Assembly: GCF_026965555.1 (NCBI RefSeq)
Contig: NZ_CP114040.1
Coordinates: 8,158,001-8,222,000, forward strand
Direction of reading: 5' to 3'
DNA from: Nannocystis punicea
Lineage (GTDB): Bacteria; Myxococcota_A; Polyangia; Nannocystales; Nannocystaceae
Length of the DNA stretch: 64,000 bases
In this document: positions 27,036-36,354 of the stretch, in pieces
Numbering within the stretch: position 1 is the stretch's first letter
Layout: each line of letters opens with the position of its first letter
Made by a program: the position numbers and the translations under genes
The notes under the pieces: generated by a model
Told to the model about the DNA's origin: nothing
What the model saw: only the letters and a program-made list of their open reading frames with translations
The model's database searches: none

Positions 27036-28538
27036 ATGAACCCAGCCGCGCTGGCCGTGTCCCTGGTGCTGAACCTCACCGCCTGCCCGGAGGCGCCCGA
27101 GGAGACCGACCCGCCGCGAAGCGAGGTCGACCGCCAGCCGACCCGCCCGCTCGCGGGGCTCACGTACGAGCCCAGGGACGCCGCGGTGCGCCTCGCCGGC
27201 CTCGCCCGCGCCCTCGCCACGACCCGGGACCCGCATCTCCGGGCCGACCTGCTGCTCGCTCGCGCGACCCTGCACATGGCGCACGCGCGGCATGAGCTCC
27301 GCGCAGCGCTGGAGGCGACGCTGGACCGCGACCAGGCCGCCGCTCCGGCGCAGAAGCAGCGGCTTCTCGCCCTCGCGGCCGCGCACGAGGGGGCGAGGAA
27401 GCGAGCCCACGCGCGAGCGCTCGCCGACTTCGCCTTGCTCGTGTGCGCGCCGGGCGATCGCACCAGGGGCTTCGCCTGCGACCCGCCCGCGGCGCTCCGC
27501 GAATGGCAGCACATGGACGAGGCATTGCACCGACTCGCCTGGGTGCTGCTCGCGGAGCAACGCCCGGACGACGCCCGCCCCGTCCTGCGCCGGCTCGTCG
27601 ATCGTCACCCCGCGTCGCCTCACCACACCGAGGCCCTCCTCGACGCCGCCGACCTGGCGTTCGAGCGCGCCGAGTTCGCCGGGGCCGAGCCGCTGTACCG
27701 ACGAGCGATGAACGCCGCCGCGCCGGCGGCGTCGCGGGCGTACGCGATGGACCGGCTCGCATGGGTATTGTGGCACCTCGGCCGCGACGCCGAGGCGCTG
27801 TCGAGTCTCACCGCGGCCGTCACCCTCGCGCGTCACGAGCCTGTCGCCAGGTACCTGCGCCGCGACCTCGTGCAGCTGTACGCCCACATCGGCCGCCCCG
27901 CCGAGGCCCACGCCACCTTCGCGCGGGTCGCCCCCGAGCAGGCCCTCGAGCTGATGGTGCGGCTCGGCGAGACCTGGCTCGACCTCTGCCGGCCCGCCGA
28001 CGCGGTCGCAGCATTCGCCGAGCTGCAGCGGCTCGCCCCGGACGACCCCCGCGAATGCGAATGGCAAGACCTCGTCACCGGCAACGTCGACCGGCTCGGC
28101 GACCCCGCGCGGCAGATCGCCGAGCTCGAGCGACAGCACGCCGCTCTGGCGCGCGCCCGGTCGCGCTGGCCGCTGGGCCACCCGCACCTGGCGCGCTGCA
28201 CTGCAGCGACGCGCGAGCGCACCCTCGAGGTCGCGGTCGCCGCCCACGAACGATTCCGAAACACCCGCGATCGCGCGCTGGCCGAGCCGGTCGATCGCCT
28301 CTACGGCGCCTTCGTGACGCTCTTCCCCGCCGACGCCGAGGCGCCGCGCGTCCGCGTCTACCGGGCGGACGCCGCGTGGCTGCACGCCGAGATCGAGCGG
28401 AGAGACGCGGAGCGGTGGACGTTCGCCGCCGGCCGCTACGACGAGGCGATCGCCGCCGGGCTCGATCGACGACGCCACGACGACGCCGTCCATGCGCGCG
28501 ACTTCGCCCGCAAGCACGCCGCCGAACACTCCCGCTGA
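27036..28538 (+). CDS. TPR-repeat lipoprotein
   Basis: 500 residues. The signal peptide ends in LTAC (Cys17). The rest is helical with recurrent tetratricopeptide-like pairs: MDEALHRLAWVLLAEQRPDD, HHTEALLDAADLAFERAEFA, SRAYAMDRLAWVLWHLGRDA, RRDLVQLYAHIGRPAEAHAT and GETWLDLCRPADAVAAFAEL. Overall it resembles the TPR outer-membrane lipoproteins of myxobacteria (for example those tied to motility machinery), but no specific orthologue can be claimed. It probably scaffolds an envelope complex. ATG 27036 opens the signal peptide. Same strand as galE but separated by about 150 nt. Confidence 0.8.
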   Translation: MNPAALAVSLVLNLTACPEAPEETDPPRSEVDRQPTRPLAGLTYEPRDAAVRLAGLARALATTRDPHLRADLLLARATLHMAHARHELRAALEATLDRDQAAAPAQKQRLLALAAAHEGARKRAHARALADFALLVCAPGDRTRGFACDPPAALREWQHMDEALHRLAWVLLAEQRPDDARPVLRRLVDRHPASPHHTEALLDAADLAFERAEFAGAEPLYRRAMNAAAPAASRAYAMDRLAWVLWHLGRDAEALSSLTAAVTLARHEPVARYLRRDLVQLYAHIGRPAEAHATFARVAPEQALELMVRLGETWLDLCRPADAVAAFAELQRLAPDDPRECEWQDLVTGNVDRLGDPARQIAELERQHAALARARSRWPLGHPHLARCTAATRERTLEVAVAAHERFRNTRDRALAEPVDRLYGAFVTLFPADAEAPRVRVYRADAAWLHAEIERRDAERWTFAAGRYDEAIAAGLDRRRHDDAVHARDFARKHAAEHSR

Positions 28539-29010
28539 CGCGCCTCGAAGCACCATTGCGCTCACACCCCCGCACGATTGCCCGCGCGGCGACCGGCGGG
28601 CCCTCGGGGGCTTTCTCGCGAATGGTGGCATCCGTAGGTCGGCGCCGTGTGATCACGCCTTAATGTGCAGAGTGGCCGAGATAACCCTTGACAAGCTCCG
28701 TATCGGCGTCGCGTCCCGATCCGGCGTCGATCTTGCGACAGGGCGCCGCGCAGCGCGGCGCGGCGGCGGGGGCTCGGGAGCCGCGGCGCCCTGGGGTCCC
28801 GCCGGGCCGCCGGGAGAGCCGCGGCGGCTCCGCCCCGTCGGCGAGTGCTATGATATCCGGAGCGAACCGACACCCGGCACCGATCCGGCGGAGCGCCCGC
28901 CGACGGCGACCTCGGCTTGACTCGGCCCGAAGACTCCGAGTAGGGTCGCGCGCATTATATTGAGCGCTCCCGCAGCCGCACCGGAGCGCCCACGGTGCGG
29001 ACGAACGCGC
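28539..29010. other. intergenic region upstream of the giant kinase-like gene
   Basis: This 472-nt stretch should contain the promoter of the 1678-residue protein. A TTGACA at 28688-28693 lacks a good -10 at the right distance, and a TATGAT at 28850 lacks a -35, so neither is called. No small gene or RNA is supported. Confidence 0.4.
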
Positions 29011-32000
29011 ATGTCCACATTCGGGAAATACACGATCGTCGAGGCGATGAATGAGGACCTCGAGACCACGCTCTATCGCGGGTTTCGCAGCGAAGACCGC
29101 GCCCCGGTGACGCTCCGGCTGCCGCGCCGCTCGCCGCCGACGGCCCGCGACGTCGCGCGGCTGCAGCACGAATATTCGCTCCTCCGCGGCCTCGCCCTGC
29201 CGGGCGTGGTCGCTGCGCAGGCGCTCGAGCACCACGGCGACAGCCTCGCGCTCGTGCTCGCGTCGCCGCCGGGCGAGCCGCTCGACGCGGTCCTCCGCGC
29301 CGGCCGGCTGCCCTTGCGCGAGTCGCTGGCGATCGCCGCCGCCGTCGCCGACATCCTCGCCGGCGTCCACGCGAGCGGGGTCATCCACAAGCACATCAAG
29401 CCGGCCAACATCCTCGTCCGCCGCGAGCCGCTGACGGTCCACCTGGTCGGCTTCGGCCTGGCCACGCGGCTGTCGGTCGAGGCCCAGCGGCCCACCAGCC
29501 TCGACGCGCTCGAGGGCACCCTCGCCTATATGTCGCCCGAGCAGACCGGGCGCATGAACCGGTCGCTCGACCTCCGCACCGACCTCTACTCGCTCGGCGC
29601 GACGCTCTATCACATGCTCACCGGCGCCCCGCCGTTCCCGGGCGACGACCCGCTCGAGCTCGTGCACGGCCACATCGCCCGCGTGCCGGCGCCGCCGCGG
29701 CAGGTCGCCGACGTCCCCGAGGTCGTGTCGGCGCTGGTGATGCGGCTCCTGGCCAAGGCGCCCGAGGAGCGCTACCAGAGCGCGAGCGGCCTGGTCGCCG
29801 ACCTGCGCGAGTGCCTGCGCCGGCTCGACGCCGGCGGCGGCATCGCCGACTTCCCGCTCGCGCGCCACGAGGCGAACGCGGCGCTGCGCCTGCCGCAGAG
29901 GCTCTACGGCCGCGACCGCGAGCTCGAGCTCCTGCTGGCCGCGTTCGCCCGCGTGCGCGCCGGCGCGACCGAGCTGCTGCTCGTCGCCGGCTACTCGGGC
30001 ATCGGCAAGAGCGCGCTCGTCCAGGAGCTGCACAAGGAGATCGCGCGCGACGGCGGCACCTTCGTCGCCGGCAAGTTCGATCAGCTGGCGCGCAACGCCC
30101 CCTACGCGCCGTTCATGCAGGCCTTCCGCGACCTCCTGCGGCAGACCCTCGGCGAGAGCGGCGCTCGCCTGGCGCGGGTGCGCGACAACCTCTTGCGCGC
30201 CGCCGACGGCCACGCGCAGGTGCTCGTCGACCTGATCCCCGAGCTCGCCCACGTCCTCGGGCCCCAGCCGCCCGCGCCCGAGCTCGGGCCCACCGAGGCG
30301 CTCAACCGCTTCAACCGCCTGGTCGACGAGTTCGTCCAGACCTTCGCCGGCGACGGCGGCCCGCTGGTCCTGTTCCTCGACGACCTCCAGTGGGCCGACC
30401 TCGCCTCGCTCAAGCTGCTGCAATTGTTCCTGACCTCGCCGTCGCCGCGGCGGCTGCTGGTGGTCGGGGCCTACCGCGACAACGAGGTCGGGCCGGCGCA
30501 CCCGTTGACCGCCGCCGTCGAGGAGCTGCGCGCCAAGGGCCTCGCCGTCCACGAGCTCGCGCTCGGCCCGCTGGCCCCGCATCACCTCGGCGAGCTGCTC
30601 GCCGACGTGCTCGGCGGCACCGTCGAGCACGCCATGCCGCTCGCGCGCGTCGTCTCGCGCAAGACCGACGGCAACCCGTTCTTCGTCGGCCTGTTCCTGC
30701 GCGGCCTCTACCAGGACGGCCTGCTCCGCGCGAGCCCCGGCGAGGGCGCCTTCACCTGGGACCTCGCCGCGATCGAGGCGCGCGAGGTCACCGCCAACGT
30801 CGTCGACTTCATGGGCCAGCGCCTGCGTCGCTGCGGCGAGGCGACCCAGCGGGTGCTGCGGCTCGCCGCCTGCATCGGCCACAAGTTCACCCTCGCCGCG
30901 CTCTCGACCATCTGCGCCGAGTCGCCCGAGGCGACCGCCGCCGCGCTGTGGGAGGCCCTCGAGGAGGGCCTCGTCCTGCCCGACAGCAACGACTACCGCT
31001 TCGTCCACCACGCCACGCCGGCGCTCGCCGGCGCGGGCGACGGCCTCGAGCTGTCCTATCACTTCTCGCACGATCGCGTGCAGCAGGCCGCGTACGCCCA
31101 GGTCCCCGAGGATCAGCGGGCCGCGACGCACCTGCGGATCGGCCGGCTGCTGCTGTTGCGGCTCGGCCCCGATCCGCGCCCCGACGAGCTGTTCGACGTC
31201 GTCGACCACCTCGACCTCGGCCGCGAGCACATCCACGACCCGGCCGAGCGGCGCCGGGTCTCCGCGCTCGACCTGGCCGTCGGTCGGCACGCCAAGAAGT
31301 CGACCGCCTACGCCGCCGCCGCCCAGTACCTGCGCGCCGGCATCGCGCTGCTGCCCGCGGACGCGTGGGACCACGACTACGCCCACACCTACGCCCTGCA
31401 CTACGAGCTCGCCGAGGCCGAGTCGCTGGCCGGCGCCTTCGACCGCGCCGAGCAGCTGTTCGACCTGATCCACGCCCGCGCCCGCGACAACGTCGACCAG
31501 GCCAACGTCTACATCCTGCAGATGCGCCTCTACCAGGTCGCCGGCCGCTACGACGCCGGCGTCGACCTCGGCGTGCGCGGCCTGGCGCTGTTCGGCGTCG
31601 ACATGCCCGCGGACGACGACGCCCTGCAGGCGGCGATGACCGACGAGGCCACCGCGATCGCGGGCAACATGGCCGGCCGCCCGATCCCGTCGCTGCTCGA
31701 CGCGCCGCGGATGACCGACCCGACGCACCGCGCGATCCTCTCGCTGATGGTCGGCATCATGCCGTGCGCGTACATCGGCCGGCCCAAGGTGTTCCCGTAC
31801 TTCGCGCTCACGGCCGTCAACTTCTCGCTGCGCCACGGCAACGCCGAGGACTCGTGCTTCGCCTACAGCGTGTACGGCTTCATGCTCATCACCGTGTTCG
31901 CCGACGCGGCCGCCGGCTACGCCTTCTCGGAGATGTCGATCCAGCTCAACGAGCGGTTCGGCGACACCAGGCTGCGCGGCACCCTGCTGCACCTGCACGG

Positions 32001-34047
32001 CGACCACATCAACTTCTGGCGCCGCCCGCTGCGCACCGACTTCCCGATCCTCGAGCAGGCCTTCCACGCCTGCGTGTCCGCCGGCGACCTCGTGTACGCC
32101 TCCTTCCTGGCCTTCGAGACAGTCTGGCAGCACATCGAGGTCGGCACCCCGCTGAGCGAGGCCCGCCGCGCGGCCGAGCGGTTCGCCGCGTTCGCGCGCG
32201 AGAGCAACAACGAGGCCGTCTACCACACCATCCGATTGCAGCAGCAGTTCCTCGACAGCCTGGCCGGCCGCGTCCGCCCGGGCACGCTGCTCGACAGCGA
32301 CGACTTCGACGCCGAGGAGAACCTCGCGCGGCTGACCCGCGCCAGCTTCGGCTGCGGCATCGCCTTCCATCACATCATCCGCCTGATCCTGCTCTACACC
32401 TACGGGCGCCACGACGAGGCGCTCGCCGCCGCCGCCGCCGCGCGCGAGGTCCTCGGCGCGGTGATGGCGATGCCGATCGAGGCCACCTTCCACCTGTACG
32501 AGGCGCTCGCAGTGTGCGCCCGCTCCGGCGAGGTCGACGCCACGCAGGCCCTGGCCGACCGCGACGTCCTGCGCGGCAGCATCTTCAAGCTGTCCCGCTG
32601 GGCCGACGACTGCCCGGAGAACTTCGAGCACAAGTACCTGCTCGTGCGCGCCGAGGAGGCGCGCGTCACCGGCCGCGCGCTCGAGGCCGAGGAGCTGTAC
32701 GACCAGGCGATCGCCTCGGCGCGGCGCCACGGCTTCACGCAATACGAGGCGCTGGCGAGCGCCCTGTGCGGCGAGTTCTACCGCCAGCGCCAGCGCAGCT
32801 TCATCGCCCCGGTGTACATGCGCGCCGCCCACGACGGCTTCCTGCAGTGGGGCGCGCCCGCCAAGGCGGCGCTGATCGCCCGCGAGTTCCCGCCGCCGGT
32901 CAGCGCCCCTGCGGGCCTGCCCGTCCTCGCGCCGGCCGACGGCGCCACGGCGGACGGCGCCGCCGCGCTCGACCTGGCGACGGTGGTGCGGCTCGGCCAG
33001 GCGCTCGTCGGCGAGATCGAGCTCGACAAGCTGCTCGATCGACTGGTCCGCATCGTCATGCAGAACGCCGGCGGCACGCGCGTGTACCTCCTGCTCGACC
33101 GCGACGGCGCGCTCGAGCTGGCGGCCGCCGCCACGGCCGACAGCGACGTCGTCGAGGTCGTCCCCGGCACCCCGCTGTCCGCCCGCCCCGACGTCCCGGC
33201 GACCCTCGTGAACTACGTCGCCCGCACCCGCGAGGCCGTGGTCCTCGGCGACGTCGCCCGCGACGCCCGCTTCGCCGCCGACCCCGCGCTCGCCGCCCGC
33301 CAGGTCAAGTCGGCGCTGTGCCTCGCGCTCGCCCACCGGCGCCGCACCAGCGGCATCCTCGTCGTCGAGAACGACCTGATCCGCGACGCCTTCAGCCGCG
33401 GCCGCGTCGAGCTGCTGCAGGTGCTGTGCGCCCAGGCGGTCACCGCCGTCGAGAACGCCCTGCTGTACCGCCACGTGGTCGAGGCCGGCAACGCGCTGGC
33501 CCGCGCCAACGAGCGCCTCGAGGCCGACGTCGCCCAGCGCACCGAGGACCTGCTGGCCGCCAACGAGCGCCTGTCGGCCGAGCTCGTCGAGCGCGAGCGA
33601 GCCGAGGAGGCCCGCGCCCTCATGCAGGAGGAGATGATCCGCATGCAGCAGGCGCTGCTCGCCGAGCTGTCGACGCCGATGATCCCGATCACCGACGCGA
33701 TCGTGGTCATGCCGCTGATCGGCACGCTCGACTCGGCCCGCTGCGATCACGTGCTGCACGCGGCCCTGCAGGGCGCCGAGGCCAGGCGCATGCGCGTGGT
33801 CATCTTCGACGTCACCGGCATGAAGGGCATCGACACCGGCGGCGCGATCGCCCTGATCCAGGCCGCGTCAGCGCTGCGCCTGCTCGGGGCGCGCACAGTG
33901 CTGACGGGCATCAACCCGGAGACCGCGTCGATGTTCGTCGACCTCGGGATCGATCTGCGCGGCATCGCCACCCGCGGCACCCTGCAGGACGGCATCGCCT
34001 TCGCCATGCAGCTGCTCGGTGACAAGCGCCGTCCCGCCGCCCGCTGA
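29011..34047 (+). CDS. giant signalling protein: pseudokinase + AAA/STAND-type ATPase + TPR-like region + GAF + coiled coil + RsbR-type STAS
   Basis: 1678 residues, cytoplasmic. The kinase-like domain (about 6-275) keeps GTLAYMSPEQTGRMNRSLDL and DLYSLGATLYHMLTG but lacks three catalytic residues: the VAIK lysine (VTLRLPRR), the catalytic Asp (IHKHIKPANI, where relatives have HKDI/HRDL) and the DFG Asp (VGFGLAT). An ATPase follows with Walker A GYSGIGKS (327-334) and Walker B FLDDLQWAD (457-458), then a long helical/TPR-like region to about 1310. A GAF domain (about 1335-1485), a coiled coil (about 1490-1545) and a C-terminal STAS (about 1550-1665) complete it. In the STAS, GIDTGGA and ARTVLTGINPE mirror RsbR. 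Known relatives usually end in a histidine kinase; here the output is STAS, suggesting stressosome-like or anti-sigma partner switching (inference). ATG 29011 was chosen over a TTG 51 nt upstream. Confidence 0.9.
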   Translation: MSTFGKYTIVEAMNEDLETTLYRGFRSEDRAPVTLRLPRRSPPTARDVARLQHEYSLLRGLALPGVVAAQALEHHGDSLALVLASPPGEPLDAVLRAGRLPLRESLAIAAAVADILAGVHASGVIHKHIKPANILVRREPLTVHLVGFGLATRLSVEAQRPTSLDALEGTLAYMSPEQTGRMNRSLDLRTDLYSLGATLYHMLTGAPPFPGDDPLELVHGHIARVPAPPRQVADVPEVVSALVMRLLAKAPEERYQSASGLVADLRECLRRLDAGGGIADFPLARHEANAALRLPQRLYGRDRELELLLAAFARVRAGATELLLVAGYSGIGKSALVQELHKEIARDGGTFVAGKFDQLARNAPYAPFMQAFRDLLRQTLGESGARLARVRDNLLRAADGHAQVLVDLIPELAHVLGPQPPAPELGPTEALNRFNRLVDEFVQTFAGDGGPLVLFLDDLQWADLASLKLLQLFLTSPSPRRLLVVGAYRDNEVGPAHPLTAAVEELRAKGLAVHELALGPLAPHHLGELLADVLGGTVEHAMPLARVVSRKTDGNPFFVGLFLRGLYQDGLLRASPGEGAFTWDLAAIEAREVTANVVDFMGQRLRRCGEATQRVLRLAACIGHKFTLAALSTICAESPEATAAALWEALEEGLVLPDSNDYRFVHHATPALAGAGDGLELSYHFSHDRVQQAAYAQVPEDQRAATHLRIGRLLLLRLGPDPRPDELFDVVDHLDLGREHIHDPAERRRVSALDLAVGRHAKKSTAYAAAAQYLRAGIALLPADAWDHDYAHTYALHYELAEAESLAGAFDRAEQLFDLIHARARDNVDQANVYILQMRLYQVAGRYDAGVDLGVRGLALFGVDMPADDDALQAAMTDEATAIAGNMAGRPIPSLLDAPRMTDPTHRAILSLMVGIMPCAYIGRPKVFPYFALTAVNFSLRHGNAEDSCFAYSVYGFMLITVFADAAAGYAFSEMSIQLNERFGDTRLRGTLLHLHGDHINFWRRPLRTDFPILEQAFHACVSAGDLVYASFLAFETVWQHIEVGTPLSEARRAAERFAAFARESNNEAVYHTIRLQQQFLDSLAGRVRPGTLLDSDDFDAEENLARLTRASFGCGIAFHHIIRLILLYTYGRHDEALAAAAAAREVLGAVMAMPIEATFHLYEALAVCARSGEVDATQALADRDVLRGSIFKLSRWADDCPENFEHKYLLVRAEEARVTGRALEAEELYDQAIASARRHGFTQYEALASALCGEFYRQRQRSFIAPVYMRAAHDGFLQWGAPAKAALIAREFPPPVSAPAGLPVLAPADGATADGAAALDLATVVRLGQALVGEIELDKLLDRLVRIVMQNAGGTRVYLLLDRDGALELAAAATADSDVVEVVPGTPLSARPDVPATLVNYVARTREAVVLGDVARDARFAADPALAARQVKSALCLALAHRRRTSGILVVENDLIRDAFSRGRVELLQVLCAQAVTAVENALLYRHVVEAGNALARANERLEADVAQRTEDLLAANERLSAELVERERAEEARALMQEEMIRMQQALLAELSTPMIPITDAIVVMPLIGTLDSARCDHVLHAALQGAEARRMRVVIFDVTGMKGIDTGGAIALIQAASALRLLGARTVLTGINPETASMFVDLGIDLRGIATRGTLQDGIAFAMQLLGDKRRPAAR

Positions 34048-34112
34048 CCGCCCGCCGAGATCGACTGCTACAGCCCGTTCGTCCGCGGAAGGTCCATTTC
34101 GCTACTCGACAG

Positions 34113-34209
34113 CGTTCGCCGCGCGGAGGCACTCGCACGGCGCGACCGGGCCCCGGAGACGGCCCGTTCGCCGCGCGGAGGCACTCGCACGGCGCGACCG
34201 GGCCCCGGA
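34113..34209. repeat. two copies of a 45-bp direct repeat, 52-bp period
   Basis: Copies at 34113-34157 and 34165-34209 are identical, beginning CGTTCGCCGCGCGGAGGCAC and ending GGGCCCCGGA, with a 7-nt spacer (GACGGCC). Perfect identity points to a recent duplication or slippage. It lies just after the stop of the giant signalling gene. Confidence 0.9.
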
Positions 34210-34750
34210 TGAAGCGCGGCGAGGGTCGCGGGGCCGGTGTCCGGGGGCGCGCCGGCCCTCGGGCAGTCCTCGGACTTCGAGACGACCGGCCTGCTTCGCC
34301 CCGGCAATTGCCTCGTCCTGCGGAACTCGGTCCGACACGCCCCCGGCCCCCGTCCTCCGGGAGCTCTCTTTGGGCGGTGACGGTCGACTCCGTCGAGATC
34401 CGGGGCCCGGTCGCGCCTGAACCAAGAGACAGGTCCACGACGAATGCTCAACCGCGTTCGCCAAGGATGATCGCTCGCCACGAAGACAAGGAGCAAGCGC
34501 AGCGAGGATCTAGGCCGAGATGCGCCGCGAGGGCGTCGCGCAGGCGGAGATCGACGGGTTCTTGCGGCAAGTACGAGCACAGGCGCCGCGCTTCAAGCAG
34601 ACCCAGGAGCTGCGCGACTCCGACGGCCGCTACTTCACCGCCTGCCGCGATGTCCTGCGCTCGCCTCGGCGGCCCCCGCCGTCAGCGAGACCTCGCCTGC
34701 CCCGCGCGCGGCTGAACGACGGCCGATTCTCTGCTACCGTCGCGTCCCTG

Positions 34751-34804
34751 CCTGTCCGCGAGCACTTCTCAGCATGTTTTTTAACACATGCTCGCAAGGA
34801 CAGG
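34751..34804 (+). promoter_or_regulatory. nested inverted repeat immediately upstream of an orphan gene
   Basis: CCTGTCC-GCGAGCA (34751-34764) pairs with TGCTCGC-AA-GGACAGG (34789-34804), a 14-bp stem with one 2-nt bulge. Inside it AGCATGT (34771-34777) can pair with ACATGCT (34786-34792) around a T-run. The stem ends 8 nt before ATG 34813, so the GGA of the 3' arm that could serve as ribosome-binding site would be sequestered. It could be a translational control hairpin, an operator, or the terminator of upstream transcription (TTTTTT lies in the loop). Confidence 0.55.
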
Positions 34805-34812
34805 CCGCCGTC

Positions 34813-35355
34813 ATGAGCCTCGACCACGAATTTCTCCTGCTCGACCGAGACACGCCGCTCGACTTCGAGAGCGGCCTTCCATTCATCCACGATCCGCGGG
34901 CGCTGCACATTCACGACAGCGTCATCGGCTACATGTTCGACACCCTCCAATTCATCCCCACGGTGAACCCGGAGCGGGGCGACGAGCAGCACGGGCTCCT
35001 CTACTATGGGAGCACCGTGATCCGCGGGCCCGGTGCCGCGATCGCGGCGAAGGTGTTCCACGCCTGGGCCGATCTGTTCGCCGCCGGCCCGCCGCGCCCG
35101 CGCTTGACCGGCCCCTACCTCCTGTCCCACGGCGAGACCGACGACGACGACCCGGGCGAACCGGCGAACGACGAGGAATACCTCACGGCGCCCGCCGAGC
35201 CCAACACTCACGACCTTCGCCACGACCACGGCGGCGACCCCATCCGCTTCGAGTTCGACCGCGACGCCCTCGTCGCCGCGCTCCGGAGGCTCGCCGACTG
35301 GTGCGCCCTCGTCGCCGCCGACGATCGCCACATCGTGCTTCACCACGGCATTTGA
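34813..35355 (+). CDS. hypothetical protein, 180 aa, unrecognised family
   Basis: A soluble protein beginning MSLDHEFLLLDRDTPLDFES. Two parts are visible: an N-terminal mixed alpha/beta half (HIHDSVIGYMFDTLQFIPTV, QHGLLYYGSTVIRGPGAAIA) and an acidic, Asp/Glu/His-rich middle (ETDDDDPGEPANDEE), ending in DRDALVAALRRLADWCALVA. Hydrophobic periodicity and balanced composition differ from shadow frames, so it is probably real. It resembles small immunity- or antidote-like proteins only in size and acidity. The gene lies behind a nested hairpin and converges with the LysR gene (15 nt between stops). Confidence 0.6.
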   Translation: MSLDHEFLLLDRDTPLDFESGLPFIHDPRALHIHDSVIGYMFDTLQFIPTVNPERGDEQHGLLYYGSTVIRGPGAAIAAKVFHAWADLFAAGPPRPRLTGPYLLSHGETDDDDPGEPANDEEYLTAPAEPNTHDLRHDHGGDPIRFEFDRDALVAALRRLADWCALVAADDRHIVLHHGI

Positions 35356-35370
35356 AGGCACCCCTGCTCG

Positions 35371-36267
35371 TCAGCGCGGCCGATCGATCCGCAGCGTCTC
35401 GATCACCGCGCGCAGCGCCGGCGTCACGTGGCGCCGGCTCGGCCAGTACAAAAAGCTCCCGGGGAGCAGCGGGCACCAGTCGGCCAGCACAGGGACCAGC
35501 GCGCCCGCGGCCACGTGCGCAGCCACGTGGCTCGCGAGCGCGTAGGCCAGGCCCACGCCGGCGACGGCGGCCTCGACGAGCAAGCGCGGCTCGTTGGTGA
35601 CGAGGGCCGACTCCATCGTCACCGACAGCGCCCGGCCGTCCTGCTCGAGCTGCCACTTATAAAACACCCCGGACGAGTGGCGGTAGTTCACCGCGCGGTG
35701 CTGGCGGAGCTCCTGCGGCGTCTTCGGCGGCGGGTGGCGCTCGAAGTATTCGGGCGAAGCCACGATCGCCGCGCGCTCGTCGGGGCCGACGCGGACCGAC
35801 ACCATGTCCTTGTCGACCATGTCGCCGAGGCGCACCCCGGCGTCGAAGCGATCGGCGACGATGTCGGCCAGAGTGTCGTCGGCCACGATCTCGAGCACCA
35901 CCTGCGGGTACTTGCGCGCCAGCTCGGGCAGGCGGGGCGCCAGCAGCCGCAGCGCCGCGTCGCGGTGCACCGTCAATCGCACCGGCCCGGCCGGCTCGTC
36001 GCGCAGCTCGGCCAGCCCGTCGAGCGCGGCCGCGACCCCGTCCATCGCCGGCACCAGCGTCGCCAGCAGTTGCTCCCCCGCGCTCGTCGGCGCCACGCTG
36101 CGGGTCGTGCGGTGCAGCAGGCGCACGCCCAGGCGCTCCTCGAGCCCGGTCATCGCGTGGCTGATCGCCGACGTCGACAGGCCCAGCCGCGACGCCGCCT
36201 TCGTGAAGCTGCGCGCCTCCGCGACCGCCACGAACACCGCCAGGTCCGGCCAGTCCTCGCGCCTCAT
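35371..36267 (-). CDS. LysR-family transcriptional regulator
   Basis: 298 residues, standard LTTR length. The N-terminal winged HTH reads WPDLAVFVAVAEARSFTKAA and SRLGLSTSAISHAMTGLEER, and the LLHRTTRSVAPTSAGE wing is classical. The effector-binding domain (about 88-295) begins EPAGPVRLTVHRDAALRLLA. It belongs to the group that often regulates an adjacent oxidoreductase. It is divergent from the alcohol dehydrogenase gene with 87 nt between starts, so that gene is its likely target and it probably represses itself (inference from LTTR habit). Convergent with the orphan gene at 34813. Confidence 0.95.
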   Translation of the reverse strand: MRREDWPDLAVFVAVAEARSFTKAASRLGLSTSAISHAMTGLEERLGVRLLHRTTRSVAPTSAGEQLLATLVPAMDGVAAALDGLAELRDEPAGPVRLTVHRDAALRLLAPRLPELARKYPQVVLEIVADDTLADIVADRFDAGVRLGDMVDKDMVSVRVGPDERAAIVASPEYFERHPPPKTPQELRQHRAVNYRHSSGVFYKWQLEQDGRALSVTMESALVTNEPRLLVEAAVAGVGLAYALASHVAAHVAAGALVPVLADWCPLLPGSFLYWPSRRHVTPALRAVIETLRIDRPR

Positions 36268-36354
36268 TGTTGAACCTCGCTCATCGGCCCTTCCTGTCCC
36301 GGCTGTCTACTCGACCCCGGCGGCCGCGCCTAGCCTGGCGCGCGAAGGAGCCTC
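36268..36354. promoter_or_regulatory. divergent LysR/alcohol dehydrogenase promoter region
   Basis: The 87 nt between divergent start codons must contain both promoters and the LTTR operator. No clear T-N11-A palindrome stands out. The dehydrogenase has a good AAGGAG at 36345-36350, 4 nt before its ATG. Confidence 0.5.

Larger units (their letters stand above)
34048..34812. other. gene-poor region with a direct repeat, possible gene remnant and inverted repeat
   Basis: 765 nt without a gene I can support. It holds a 45-bp direct repeat (34113-34209), Ala/Pro/Arg-rich shadow frames, and around 34520-34660 a short plus-strand stretch that reads like protein (REGVAQAEIDGFLRQVRAQA) and could be the decayed end of a gene. 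The last 60 nt form a nested inverted repeat listed separately. Confidence 0.4.

Noticed and set aside
28688..28693. TTGACA resembling a sigma-70 -35 box upstream of the giant gene
   Set aside because: No acceptable -10 element 16-18 nt downstream, and it lies more than 300 nt from the start codon.
28660..33759. A 1699-residue open frame antisense to the giant signalling gene
   Set aside because: It is a by-product of extreme wobble GC: the sequence is a monotonous Ala/Gly/Val/Arg/Glu/Asp mix without domains, while the opposite strand has clear kinase, ATPase, GAF and STAS motifs.
34520..34816. A 98-codon plus-strand ORF with a protein-like beginning
   Set aside because: Only the first ~45 residues look plausible and the rest is Pro/Arg-rich; no start signal or family. 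Left as a possible remnant.
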